Notes under the pieces: generated by a model
The model's input: the letters and a program-made list of their open reading frames with translations, nothing else
The model's database searches: none
What the model was told of the DNA's origin: nothing
In this document: one piece after another, positions 28,962 through 37,804 of the stretch
How the letters are laid out: each line of letters starts with the position of its first letter
How positions within the stretch are numbered: position 1 is the stretch's first letter
Made by a program: the position numbers and the translations under genes
From: Pukyongia sp963768085
Lineage (GTDB): Bacteria; Bacteroidota; Bacteroidia; Flavobacteriales; Flavobacteriaceae
Assembly: GCA_963768085.1 (NCBI GenBank)
Contig: CAVYGO010000004.1
Location: forward strand, 46,046-110,045
DNA length: 64,000 bases
Direction: 5' to 3'

Positions 28962-30073
28962 TTCAACAATTTGGTTATTTCCTTATCAAAAGTATCCAGT
29001 GTATAACCATGCGACCATTGTTGGGCAGCTTTCGAAATTTCCTGGAGCCTGACCCCATCTTTCAACATACCTGTTATCTTTTCGATATCCCTGTCCAGAT
29101 CAGCATCTATTAATATACCACGATTCTCGTTATCAAGCATCCACGGCACACAGGAAATAGCTGTAACCAATGGGATGCAACCCCAAAACATACTTTCAGC
29201 AACTACCTTAGGCCATCCTTCAGATTTAGACGGCAAGATCATAAAATGACTTTCTTTATAAGCATCTTCCAATACTTGCGATGGCTGATTCCCATGTATA
29301 TGAATAGTCTCACGAAGATTGTTTGCAGATACATATTCTTTAATAACATCAGCCTCAACACCATTACCAAAAATTGATAGCTCGCATGGATACCCATCTG
29401 ATCGCAACCGTTCGATAAGTCGAACAGCGAATAAAGGACGTTTTCCGGGCGACAAACTTCCAGCGAAGACAAACTTGAAGGGAGGATAAAAGTCCTTCTC
29501 TACTATTGTTGGTACTTTACTTTCAGAATAAGTTGCAGTAAAAAAGGGTTTAATATTCTTAGTTGTTCCAGGCCATTCTCCATACACCAATACCTGCATA
29601 TTTCTGGTGAGGAACGTATTTGAAAGTACCCATTTCTGAAATCGATAACTCAGCGGTTGTTTCGAATTTGGATCCCAGTTACCCGCGTATTTCGCTGTTT
29701 TTGATTTCTTCGGAAAAAAGATCTGAACCAGGCATCCCAATAATCCAATATTCCCCGGACAACGCAAATGAATATGATCCGCTCTTCGCATTACACTGAA
29801 AATCTGCCAAACAATAACTGGCAGCATAAATATTGTGCGTATCGCCTGACCTATGGATACAAGCGAGATCGAGGGTATAGGATAGATCCTCCCGATCTTG
29901 CCTGAATATGGCAGATCTATTTTTGTTGCGGTCTTTTTGATCACCGGTGCCACAATTAGCACTAAATCAACATGCTTTATCCAAAGGTTCATCTCCCTCA
30001 CATACGGTCCGTAGGCAGAGACTACATCCTGTTCGGTGTAGTGCTCGACGTGAGTAACGATGGCAAATGTCAT
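28958..30073 (-). CDS. glycosyltransferase family 4
   Basis: 371 residues. The N-terminal domain starts FAIVTHVEHYTEQDVVSAYG and includes ADHIHLRCPGNIGLLG. The C-terminal nucleotide-sugar domain has FVFAGSLSPGKRPLFAVRLI, LSIFGNGVEADVIKEYV and MILPSKSEGWPKVVAESMFWGCIPLV with the family Glu pair. The final residues are helical (DTFDKEITKLLK). It acts on the lipid-linked glycan in the cytosol. It overlaps the next gene in the operon by four bases and the preceding one by a single base. Confidence 0.87.
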   Translation of the reverse strand: MTFAIVTHVEHYTEQDVVSAYGPYVREMNLWIKHVDLVLIVAPVIKKTATKIDLPYSGKIGRIYPIPSISLVSIGQAIRTIFMLPVIVWQIFSVMRRADHIHLRCPGNIGLLGCLVQIFFPKKSKTAKYAGNWDPNSKQPLSYRFQKWVLSNTFLTRNMQVLVYGEWPGTTKNIKPFFTATYSESKVPTIVEKDFYPPFKFVFAGSLSPGKRPLFAVRLIERLRSDGYPCELSIFGNGVEADVIKEYVSANNLRETIHIHGNQPSQVLEDAYKESHFMILPSKSEGWPKVVAESMFWGCIPLVTAISCVPWMLDNENRGILIDADLDRDIEKITGMLKDGVRLQEISKAAQQWSHGYTLDTFDKEITKLLK

Positions 30074-31197
30074 TATTGGAGGCTTTTATAAAAGGAAATA
30101 TTCTTATCTAAAATAGTGTTTTTATCGTATTTGGTTCGAACATGTGGTTCAGCCTTAACTCCCAGTTCGGCTGCCTGGTCCGGATTTTCAATGCACCAGA
30201 GCATCTTGGCGGCGATGTCCTCGGGATTATAAACATCACATAGTAATCCTGTAACACCGTGTTCTATAGTTTCGGGACCGGGACCATATTCAGAAAATAT
30301 AACAGGTCTCCTCAGTAGCATGGCCTCAAGAGACACCAGCCCCTGAGTTTCCATATGGGATGGAAAAACACAGAATGCTGCTTTTGCGTACTGATTATTG
30401 AGTTCTTCCCTGCTAACAGCTCCGTGAAACGTTACATTTTTTAAATATTCACTGTCATATTTGGATCTCAACATATCCATATATGAAGAACCATCGGAGA
30501 AATACCAATCCCTTCCAAACAAATTCAGCTTCATTTGAGGTTGCGACTGCTTTACGATTCCAAAAGCTTCAATAAGCTGTCGAACCCCTTTCTTTTCACA
30601 TATGGTTCCTGCAAATAAAATACTATCCGAATCAACTTTTACATCGGGAACCTTTAGAGTGGTCTCAATGGGGTAATTTATAATCTTTACCGGTTTACCG
30701 TGATAACTCAAATACTTTGCCGTATGCTCCTTCACATAGTTGGAAACTGCGATGAATCCATCTGCCTTTTTAAACGACAACTTTTCCAGTTTACCTTTAC
30801 GCCAGTTAATTCCGCGTTTCTCAGCTTCACTGAAAAAATGATGCCCGCCATGAAGTCGGATCACCTTTTTAGCAGGATGCGATTTTGATATAATGGCAAG
30901 TCCGAGTTCTGCCGACTCAATGATATCGATCGGAGTCTCAGTCTGCATAGCCTTCAATCTTTTATTGAGCTGTCGTGCATTGTAAACGAAATTGGGAAAT
31001 ATGGTATTATTTTTTGGAAGCCGAACCAATTTTACCCCCTGATCTTCCAGATTCACTTCGGAAACATCCACACCAACACCCAGGATAGTGACCTTATGCC
31101 CTGCAGAGACTAACGTCCGACCAAAAGTTTGCAGAAACGTTCCTACACCTCCAGGCGCCCATATAGGATATTCATGTGACAGGAATACTAGGTTCAT
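30073..31197 (-). CDS. glycosyltransferase family 4
   Basis: 374 residues. The N-terminus FLSHEYPIWAPGGVGTFLQT is the glycogen-synthase-like Gly-rich start found in many GT4 enzymes. The middle has KVIRLHGGHHFFSEAEKRG and FIAVSNYVKEHTAKYL. The C-terminal domain has ILFAGTICEKKGVRQLIEAF and FCVFPSHMETQGLVSLEAMLLRRPVIF, giving the donor-binding Glu residues. It is a retaining transferase of unknown sugar. Four bases overlap the upstream GT-B gene. Confidence 0.87.
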   Translation of the reverse strand: MNLVFLSHEYPIWAPGGVGTFLQTFGRTLVSAGHKVTILGVGVDVSEVNLEDQGVKLVRLPKNNTIFPNFVYNARQLNKRLKAMQTETPIDIIESAELGLAIISKSHPAKKVIRLHGGHHFFSEAEKRGINWRKGKLEKLSFKKADGFIAVSNYVKEHTAKYLSYHGKPVKIINYPIETTLKVPDVKVDSDSILFAGTICEKKGVRQLIEAFGIVKQSQPQMKLNLFGRDWYFSDGSSYMDMLRSKYDSEYLKNVTFHGAVSREELNNQYAKAAFCVFPSHMETQGLVSLEAMLLRRPVIFSEYGPGPETIEHGVTGLLCDVYNPEDIAAKMLWCIENPDQAAELGVKAEPHVRTKYDKNTILDKNISFYKSLQ

Positions 31198-32562
31198 GAC
31201 ATAAGTTCTTTAAAGATGTTATCGGAAGCTGAACGAATATCCTCTGCGACTATATCAAACCAAGCCGATATTGCGGTTTCGGGATTTTCACGAGCTTTAT
31301 CTATCATTTGGGATATTTCATTTTTACCGTTCAACCAATACACAGCATTTCGGGATGGCATACTTCGGAAATGTTGAAATTTATAAATGGAATTCACTGA
31401 CCAGTGCTTGTCTTTCACATGAATCATAATTGATATAAATGCATGGCTTACCAAACATTCCAAAATCGAAAGCCATCGTTGAACCTACGTTCACCACCAT
31501 ATCCGAATATCTTGCCAGGCTCACCAGTAAAGTAACATCTTCATACGTTGGGTATACTGCTGTCCATCGCTCGCTGTTAAAATTCCAAAGGGGTTCAATT
31601 TCCACGATAAGATCAGGGTACTTCCGTATCACCCAGTCATACCTATCGGAAATATCTACCGGACATCTTCTGAAGATAATACGATGGTCTGCATCCATAC
31701 CATTCTCTTTCAGCGATTCTGCCAAATCGTTCAGGTAATGTGGATCGTAAGGTGAGGTAGTTACATCATCCCCTGAAAAACAAATATGTGTATGGGACGG
31801 GTTCAAATCATAGGTATTAAAGAAATCTTCCTTCTGCATCCAATAATCGGATTCAGTAAAGAATTCGAATTGCGGGGTGCCGGTTATCTTAATTTTTTCC
31901 GAAGGAATCTCCGGATACATCCCGTGCAGTTCTTGCTTCATATATTCGGACCAGACGAAATATTTATCGGCCTTCAAGGCCAGGCGCGCTTTGGGTAGGT
32001 TATCCCACGAGTAAATCACCGTAGTCGATGGTATCCCCAGTTCTCGTGCAGCCGCGAAGATTGCCGGGGCCTTTAATGCCCTTTGATGCGTACAGAATAT
32101 CACATCGGGATCGTGATCCTTTAATATGCTAATAACTTCTTTGAAGAAAGGATTCTTGCTGAGCGAATTATCATATGTTTTTTCAAGCTTCAGGATACTT
32201 TTATAGCTCGAAATGAGTCTGGATGCAATGCTTACAGCCGCATAAAACATCTTAAGCTTAAGTGATTTATGTTTTCTGTTCCAATTAAATAAGATCGTTG
32301 GATTTTCATACTGTTTGGCATTGAACTTAAGCCTGGATAAATGAATTAGTTCGCGCAAGAACTTCTCCTTAATTCCTTCACTGTATTCCGGTATTTCAAT
32401 TGTATCGCGAAAATCACAATGAGGTTCGATCTGTTCGAGGGATTCGGCGTCAAAATTATGCATAAGAGTGAGATCGGCATCCCGGTTCTTGAAAACCCTG
32501 GTATACACATAGTTTTTTATACCTACTCCATCCGGAACCAGAACTATTACTTTCTTATTCAC
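31194..32562 (-). CDS. unusual GT-B glycosyltransferase next to neuC, one frameshift
   Basis: The start is a GTG at 32560-32562 overlapping the neuC stop. One indel near 31440 moves the last 85 residues to another frame; joined length is about 455. It lacks the GT4 E(x7)E signature. It has VIFCTHQRALKAPAIFAAA, TVIYSWDNLPKARLALKADK, YFVWSEYMKQEL and KIKITGTPQFEFF. The C-terminal NVGSTMAFDFGMFGKPCIYI motif is of the CDP-glycerol-transferase/GT-B polysaccharide type. Direct coupling to the sialic-acid genes makes it a candidate sialyltransferase, but that is inference from position only. It could equally transfer another sugar or a polyol phosphate. Confidence 0.75.
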
Positions 32563-33683
32563 CCTTTAAAGTCCTTAAACAATTTTTGATGACTGATATC
32601 CCAGAGATCACCTTTTTCCAGACAATTTAAAAACAAGGCGCTGCTATCCCCTTTGCCAAAGGCTTCCAGCGATGAGATCTCCATATTTTTAGAGTCATTT
32701 ATTGCCGAAAGTATAGATGGTGTATCGTATGAGCTATTCAATATATGTGGATGGAGACTCCTGTTTTGTTGCCTTGTTCCTATGTTTATCGTTGGTATTC
32801 CGTAGTACGGGGCTTCCCTGATACCCGCACTTGAATTTCCTATTATAAACTCGGCGTTCTTAAGTAAGGTTAAGAAATACTCGAACCGGATCGAAGGAAA
32901 TATTCGTATTGACGGATCCTTTTTTAAAACTTCATAAGCCTCTATGATCGCGGCGCTACCAAGATCGTTATTCGGATACACAAGAATATAGTTCCGATCA
33001 CTTTGTTGCAAGGCTTTTACGAAATTTTCAGCATACGTTTTTATATCGGTTACCTCAGTAGTCACCGGATGAAACATTGCCAGTGCATACGTATCGAAAT
33101 CTAAATCGTAATGTTCCTTGGATTCTTCCAGTGAGGGCAAATTCGAAGAAAACATTATATCCACATCCGGTGAGCCTATAACGAAAATCGACTCGCGCAG
33201 TTCACCCATTTGCAGTAATCGTCTCTCTGCTTCCGGATTGGAAACAAAATGGATATGACTCATTTTACTTGTGGAATGCCGTATCAACTCATCTATGGTT
33301 CCGGATACTTCACCGCCTTCAATATGGGCAACCAGGACATTGTTCAACGAACCCACCAAGGCTCCCGCTAATGCTTCCACCCTGTCTCCGTGTATCACTA
33401 TCAGATCCGGATGAATCTCTTTCACATAGGCTGAAAACCCACTCACGGTCTTCGCAAGAGTGAGATCCATAGTCGTTTCAGAAGTATGATTAGAGAATGT
33501 GTGAATATTCGAAAAACCAGCTCTTTGCACCTCGATAAGCGTATAACCGTACGTCTCCATCAAATGCATTCCGGTAACGAAAAGATGAGGTTCATAATCC
33601 GGATGATCATCCAGTATATGAATCAGCGATTTCAATTTTCCAAAATCGGCTCGAGTACCTGTTAGAAAAACAATTTTCTTCAC
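32559..33683 (-). CDS. neuC: UDP-GlcNAc 2-epimerase (hydrolysing), NeuC family
   Basis: 374 residues from a GTG start. It belongs to the UDP-GlcNAc 2-epimerase family: FLTGTRADFGKLKSLI at the N-terminus, VIHGDRVEALAGALVGS, VAHIEGGEVSGTIDELIRHS, and EFIIGNSSAGIREAPYYGIP with the catalytic carboxylates. The hydrolysing type releases ManNAc and UDP, the first committed step of sialic-acid synthesis. The TRADFG and GGEVSGTIDE forms separate it from the non-hydrolysing WecB type. Relatives using UDP-diNAcBac (legionaminate pathway) look similar. The neighbouring neuB, which looks like a true Neu5Ac synthase, favours NeuC. Confidence 0.87.
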   Translation of the reverse strand: MKKIVFLTGTRADFGKLKSLIHILDDHPDYEPHLFVTGMHLMETYGYTLIEVQRAGFSNIHTFSNHTSETTMDLTLAKTVSGFSAYVKEIHPDLIVIHGDRVEALAGALVGSLNNVLVAHIEGGEVSGTIDELIRHSTSKMSHIHFVSNPEAERRLLQMGELRESIFVIGSPDVDIMFSSNLPSLEESKEHYDLDFDTYALAMFHPVTTEVTDIKTYAENFVKALQQSDRNYILVYPNNDLGSAAIIEAYEVLKKDPSIRIFPSIRFEYFLTLLKNAEFIIGNSSAGIREAPYYGIPTINIGTRQQNRSLHPHILNSSYDTPSILSAINDSKNMEISSLEAFGKGDSSALFLNCLEKGDLWDISHQKLFKDFKG

Positions 33684-33684
33684 T

Positions 33685-34344
33685 TTACTTCTTTATATAT
33701 GAAATTGCATTGGAGAATGGTAATTTTTGAATTTCTCTACTTCCTTTAAAAAAATCGTCCACTGCCTTATTTGCACCTGCAAAGGCACCGTAATCGTCAA
33801 AAATAATGATCCCGCCTTTGGTCACTTTATCGTAGAGCTTTTCCAAAACTATTTTTGAAGGCTCATAAAGATCGACATCGATATGCAATAGTGAAATCTT
33901 TAAATGTGGATTATTTTCCAAATAATCGTCGAGGGTCTTCAAAATATCTCCAGGTATTATTTCCACATTCCTGTCTAACTTTTGTTCTTGAAGCAGGGAC
34001 CTAAGTTCTTCTTCGGAAATACTTTTACCTCCTGAAGTCTCTTTTACAAAAGCATCCCTTTTCAATTTGTCATCCTCGTAATTCGCCTCGGGGAAATCTC
34101 CGAAAATATCGAAGCCAATAATTTTTCTGCTTTGGGTGTGCTCCAGAAGGTCTCTGAACTTGATCCACCTGAAGAAAGAATTCCCCTTGAAAATTCCAAA
34201 TTCCATGATCTCACCTCTTATATTCGAGGTTTGCCTGAAGAATTCCAAATGGGAAATAAACTTGCTGAATCGCGAAGGATCGGCGGTTGCATAAAACCCA
34301 TTTTCATATTCAAATCTTCTTTCAATGTCGTATAATCTATCCAT
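33685..34344 (-). CDS. TylF/macrocin-O-methyltransferase-like SAM enzyme
   Basis: 219 residues. It has a class I SAM fold: IMEFGIFKGNSFFRWIKF (motif I region), KIIGFDIFGDFPE, VEIIPGDILKTLDDYL, LLHIDVDLYEPSKIVLEKLYD and GGIIIFDDYGAFAGANKAVDDFF. The two Asp-rich motifs (HIDVDLYEP and FDDYGAF) bind the metal in TylF-type sugar O-methyltransferases. It is locked between neuB (one-base overlap) and neuC (one-base gap), which suggests it modifies a sialic-acid-linked intermediate or the finished glycan. The methyl acceptor is unknown. Confidence 0.82.
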   Translation of the reverse strand: MDRLYDIERRFEYENGFYATADPSRFSKFISHLEFFRQTSNIRGEIMEFGIFKGNSFFRWIKFRDLLEHTQSRKIIGFDIFGDFPEANYEDDKLKRDAFVKETSGGKSISEEELRSLLQEQKLDRNVEIIPGDILKTLDDYLENNPHLKISLLHIDVDLYEPSKIVLEKLYDKVTKGGIIIFDDYGAFAGANKAVDDFFKGSREIQKLPFSNAISYIKK

Positions 34345-35384
34345 TATTCTATATCGGATTGTGATAAGTGTTCATCTTGCGAAATATCTCTGGTGGCTAC
34401 TTTACCTATGACGTCTTCATAGAATTCGGCGAGAATTCCACCGGTACCCGGCCTTTTTACCCATATGTTATCTTTGGTAAACTCCTCTCCTTTCCGCACC
34501 GGGGCAATGGTACATACTGTGGCAAATGCAAAATCTATGGTTACCTGTTCTTCCTTGGTTGGTACTTTTCTACCGCCTCGCATACTCCATATCTCCTTAC
34601 TTCCCACGATCAGGTCCTTACATGCTTGTTCATCCATACTACATACAATATCCGGCCCTTTGCGGTCCATATGGTCTGTAAAATGCCGTTCCAGGATAGA
34701 AGCACCAAGGGCTACTGCCGCCAGACAGGCGTTATTATTCAAGGTGTGATCGCTTAGTCCGTAAACCTTTTCAGGAAAGACCTGATGCATTTCCATCATC
34801 GCACCCAATCGCACTAAATGTGGAGGTGTTGGGTACAAATTAGTGGTGTGCAGTATAGCCACAGGTACTTCAGCAGCATCGAATATGGCCAAGGCTTTCT
34901 GAATACTTTCAACTGTATTCATGCCTGTGCTTAGAATAACCGGCTTTCCGAAAGAAGCAATATGTTTCAGCAGGGGATAGTTATTACATTCTCCACTACC
35001 AATCTTATAAGCAGAAACTCCAAATTTTTCCAATCGATTAGCAGCGGCACGGGAAAATGGGGTTGAGATGAAGATCATTCCTTTGCTTTCCACATAATTC
35101 TTTAATGCGAGTTCATCGGCTTCGTTTAGCGCACACCTGCGCATGATCTCGTAAATTGATACGTCTGCATTTCCAGGGATCACTTTTTTAGCGGCCCCGC
35201 TCATTTCATCGTCAACTATATGTGTTTGATGTTTAACAACTTCTGCTCCTGCCCTATGAGCGGCATCAACCATTTCCATTGCAACATCCAAGGAACCTTC
35301 GTGATTGATTCCAATTTCGGCGATTACCAGGGGTGGGAAATCCCCGCCTATTCTTCGTCCTTGTATTTCGAAATGACCACTCAT
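34344..35384 (-). CDS. neuB: N-acetylneuraminate synthase
   Basis: 346 residues. It condenses ManNAc and phosphoenolpyruvate to Neu5Ac. A TIM barrel spans about 1-280: VIAEIGINHEGSLDVAMEMV, EVVKHQTHIVDDEMSG, KGMIFISTPFSRAAANRLE, YKIGSGECNNYPLLK, VILSTGMNTVESI and ILERHFTDHMDRKGPDIVCS. A C-terminal SAF antifreeze-like domain follows (APVRKGEEFTKDNIWVKRPG). By memory it is very close in wording to the N. meningitidis NeuB and less so to the legionaminate or pseudaminate synthases. It overlaps neuA and the methyltransferase gene by one base each. Confidence 0.9.
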   Translation of the reverse strand: MSGHFEIQGRRIGGDFPPLVIAEIGINHEGSLDVAMEMVDAAHRAGAEVVKHQTHIVDDEMSGAAKKVIPGNADVSIYEIMRRCALNEADELALKNYVESKGMIFISTPFSRAAANRLEKFGVSAYKIGSGECNNYPLLKHIASFGKPVILSTGMNTVESIQKALAIFDAAEVPVAILHTTNLYPTPPHLVRLGAMMEMHQVFPEKVYGLSDHTLNNNACLAAVALGASILERHFTDHMDRKGPDIVCSMDEQACKDLIVGSKEIWSMRGGRKVPTKEEQVTIDFAFATVCTIAPVRKGEEFTKDNIWVKRPGTGGILAEFYEDVIGKVATRDISQDEHLSQSDIE

Positions 35385-36052
35385 TATTCCTTGTAGGTAT
35401 CTAATATGAATTCCGCATACTGAAGATCAGCAGATGTATCAATATCAACATGCGCGTAAGGGTGTTCAACAATAAAAGGTATATGATCTGCACCTACGAC
35501 CTCACCAGCTGCGATGCGCTCGGCTTTACTTATGTACAAAAGGCCATTCTCAAAATAAAGTGGTTCCAGGTCCTGACTCCTCTGCCCTATCTCATAATTG
35601 AAAGGCACGAATTTTCCCTGTTCGATCCGTCCGAATTTCTGATGATTACGGGTGATAGCCATGAGACTATCGGCATTATTCTCATTATAAGCGGAAAATG
35701 CCTCCAACAATAAATTTTTGGGCCTTAATGGATTTGTTACCTGAAGTAGTACAACATTGTCGATTCCCGAATCCAACTGTTTTAAAGTATCTTGTAAAAC
35801 ATCGATTGTCGGCGTATGATCGTCCGAAAGATGAACCGGCCTGTCTACAACCATTACCCCATGGGCCTCTGCCACGGATTTTATCTCTTCATCTTCTGTG
35901 GAGACCACTATGGCATCAAGGATATCTAGATTCGCTTTTGCATAATTCATACTGTGCACTATGAGCGGCAACCCGTCTAATTCTAACAGGTTTTTCCCGG
36001 GAAGTCGCTTGGAACCCCCTCTTGCAGGTATGATGGCTATAGTTTTGGGCAA
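35384..36052 (-). CDS. neuA: CMP-N-acetylneuraminate synthetase (acylneuraminate cytidylyltransferase)
   Basis: 222 residues from a TTG at 36050-36052 (no ATG in frame nearby). The nucleotide-binding motif IAIIPARGGSKRLPGKNL is at residues 4-21. It continues with LDAIVVSTEDEEIKSVAE, DDHTPTIDVLQDTL, VLLQVTNPLRPKNLL and a C-terminal HVDIDTSADLQYAEFIL. It activates the nonulosonic acid with CTP, supplying CMP-sialic acid for transfer. The enzyme is the short, single-domain form. It is the first gene of a one-base-overlap chain neuA-neuB-methyltransferase-neuC and is preceded by a promoter-like box. Confidence 0.9.
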   Translation of the reverse strand: MPKTIAIIPARGGSKRLPGKNLLELDGLPLIVHSMNYAKANLDILDAIVVSTEDEEIKSVAEAHGVMVVDRPVHLSDDHTPTIDVLQDTLKQLDSGIDNVVLLQVTNPLRPKNLLLEAFSAYNENNADSLMAITRNHQKFGRIEQGKFVPFNYEIGQRSQDLEPLYFENGLLYISKAERIAAGEVVGADHIPFIVEHPYAHVDIDTSADLQYAEFILDTYKE

Positions 36053-36121
36053 AATCTAAGGTTAAAGTTTAAAAGTACATCAATATTTCAAAACGGCTTG
36101 TATACCAGATCGATCTTAAGT

Positions 36122-36155
36122 CAAAAATAGTTATTTATAGTTCGATATTCCTCAA
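36122..36155 (-). promoter_or_regulatory. candidate internal promoter upstream of neuA
   Basis: On the minus strand the box TATTTTTG (36122-36129) fits TAnnTTTG perfectly, with a TTG 23 bases upstream (36153-36155). It lies in the 146-base gap between a sulfotransferase and neuA, with a leader of about 60 bases. It would let the sialic-acid genes and everything downstream be expressed apart from the upstream half. Confidence 0.45.
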
Positions 36156-36198
36156 TTTATCGGCCGTACTGGATTGTAGAAATTACCATCTTCATTAT

Positions 36199-37083
36199 TT
36201 AATCCCAATCTGCCTCGGTATAATATCGACTCCAGACTTCCTTCGTCTCTATCTTGATTCGATGAATTTCTTCATTCGACAACCTTTCTTTCCAGGACTG
36301 AATATTTTTTTTTGAATCTCTAATTAGCTCCCCTTCCGAGTTACCGGAAGTTGTTTTGGCTATCTCTTCAGATACTTCCTTCGTCATAGGCAAATTTAAA
36401 TAATCAAATATTTTGATAAACTCATCGTCGACATTCCGGGACAGATCTTCATGTTTGATAAAGTACCACTGATCTCCGTACATCTCCTCATACCGCATTA
36501 CTACGCTATACAAACAATTCCATAATAAAATTCCTTCTGCAATAATATCGCTGGGGTTTCTTAATATTTCGTTGATTGAGGAAGCATACGGACTCAATAG
36601 ATTGTTCATTAATGCATCCTGTCTTTCAAAATGACCGAAAGGAAAGCTCCAGTCCTTAACTTTTAAACTGGCAATGAATGCCGCCGGATGCCTAATGCTT
36701 ACGATCACATGGCAATTAATTTGATCAAAGATCCAACCAGCCGAGAACAGCGCGATGGGATCTTTGATCAATGTACGCCTTAATAGGCGTGATCTCGATT
36801 CTTTAGTCCATTGATAGGGATTCGCTACAGGTGGATTATACTTAAAACCGGCTTTGAAATAGGACTTCAAATACCTCAGGACCAACTGCCGATAGTTATC
36901 ATCATTATGATGACCTATGTACTCGAACCAATACCGAAAAGGAGGAACTGTGAACTTCTTATCGATATTAAAGGGCTCATGAACATATCTAACAGAGGGT
37001 GATGAACTGATAACTTTTCCTATCCAGGTAGAGCCTGATCTGTGAGAACCCGTTACTAATATCGGCTTCGGACTATTAAACAT
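36199..37083 (-). CDS. PAPS-dependent sulfotransferase
   Basis: 294 residues. The 5'-phosphosulfate-binding loop is TGSHRSGSTWIGKVI at about residues 12-26, and the 3'-phosphate-binding segment is VIVSIRHPAAFIASLK near 130. The C-terminal part has WYFIKHEDLSRNVDDEF and FDYLNLPM, typical of Sulfotransfer_3-type carbohydrate sulfotransferases. It would move sulfate from PAPS to a glycan hydroxyl. It is paralogous to the gene at 37805-38713 (same order of motifs), with an acetyltransferase gene between them. PAPS-forming genes are not in the window. Confidence 0.87.
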   Translation of the reverse strand: MFNSPKPILVTGSHRSGSTWIGKVISSSPSVRYVHEPFNIDKKFTVPPFRYWFEYIGHHNDDNYRQLVLRYLKSYFKAGFKYNPPVANPYQWTKESRSRLLRRTLIKDPIALFSAGWIFDQINCHVIVSIRHPAAFIASLKVKDWSFPFGHFERQDALMNNLLSPYASSINEILRNPSDIIAEGILLWNCLYSVVMRYEEMYGDQWYFIKHEDLSRNVDDEFIKIFDYLNLPMTKEVSEEIAKTTSGNSEGELIRDSKKNIQSWKERLSNEEIHRIKIETKEVWSRYYTEADWD

Positions 37084-37106
37084 ATGTTAGACTGTTTTCA
37101 GAATAA

Positions 37107-37745
37107 CTACTCATGTATACTTGATGCGTTCGAATAATCTTTAAAAAATAATGATTTATGTTTTTGAAGCTCCTCTTCATTCAAATCCCACCAACGCATC
37201 GCTTCCACTTCTTTGATCACTTCATCTGAAAAACGTTTCCTGATCTCCCTGGCAGGTACTCCAGCTACCACTGAATAAGGCTCAACATCTTTGGTTACCA
37301 CCGATCCACTGGCAATAACAGCACCGTTTCCAACATTTACATTTCCCACAATAATGGCATTATGACCGATCCATACATCGTGGCCAATTCGGATTTTCTT
37401 GATCTCTTTCAACTTGCTTAATTCGCCATCGAACAGATTCTTGTTGATATAGGTGGAAAGATAAGATGTTGGATGGTTTGTACTGTGAATGGCCACATCG
37501 GCACCTAACTGACAGTATTTTCCAATCTCAATATCGCCATGCAAAAAATTATTATACCCTAAGGTTGTAGCATAGCCCAATTTTATAGTTCCGGAGAAAT
37601 TACATCGGTCCGGAACCAGGTTTTTACCCTCGAAGGTTACATTCTGTATTCCCCTGGAGAAACCTGTGAGTATAATTTTGTCTCTTTTCTCAGGTGTATT
37701 CAGGAAATAATAAATCAGTTTTTTAAAGAATCGTCGGATAAGAAT
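37107..37745 (-). CDS. CatB-like hexapeptide O-acetyltransferase, 5' end uncertain
   Basis: The left-handed beta-helix acyltransferase has KIRIGHDVWIGHNAIIVGNV, NGAVIASGSVVTKDVEPYSV and VAGVPAREIRKRF. The catalytic-type His lies in the loop IHSTNHPTSYLS. The open frame extends upstream of the first usual start (TTG at 37580) to about 37745 and encodes a conserved-looking N-terminus (KRDKIILTGFSRGIQNVTFE). A start codon is missing there, so an indel or substitution near 37745 is likely. Full length would be about 212 residues. It probably acetylates a sugar of the surface glycan. It sits between two sulfotransferase paralogues. Confidence 0.82.
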   Translation of the reverse strand: MLIRRFFKKLIYYFLNTPEKRDKIILTGFSRGIQNVTFEGKNLVPDRCNFSGTIKLGYATTLGYNNFLHGDIEIGKYCQLGADVAIHSTNHPTSYLSTYINKNLFDGELSKLKEIKKIRIGHDVWIGHNAIIVGNVNVGNGAVIASGSVVTKDVEPYSVVAGVPAREIRKRFSDEVIKEVEAMRWWDLNEEELQKHKSLFFKDYSNASSIHE

Positions 37746-37804
37746 TAAGATTTATTGTTATTTCACTCAAACTTATGCATTTTCAGGGAGCTTTAATAAA
37801 AAAG

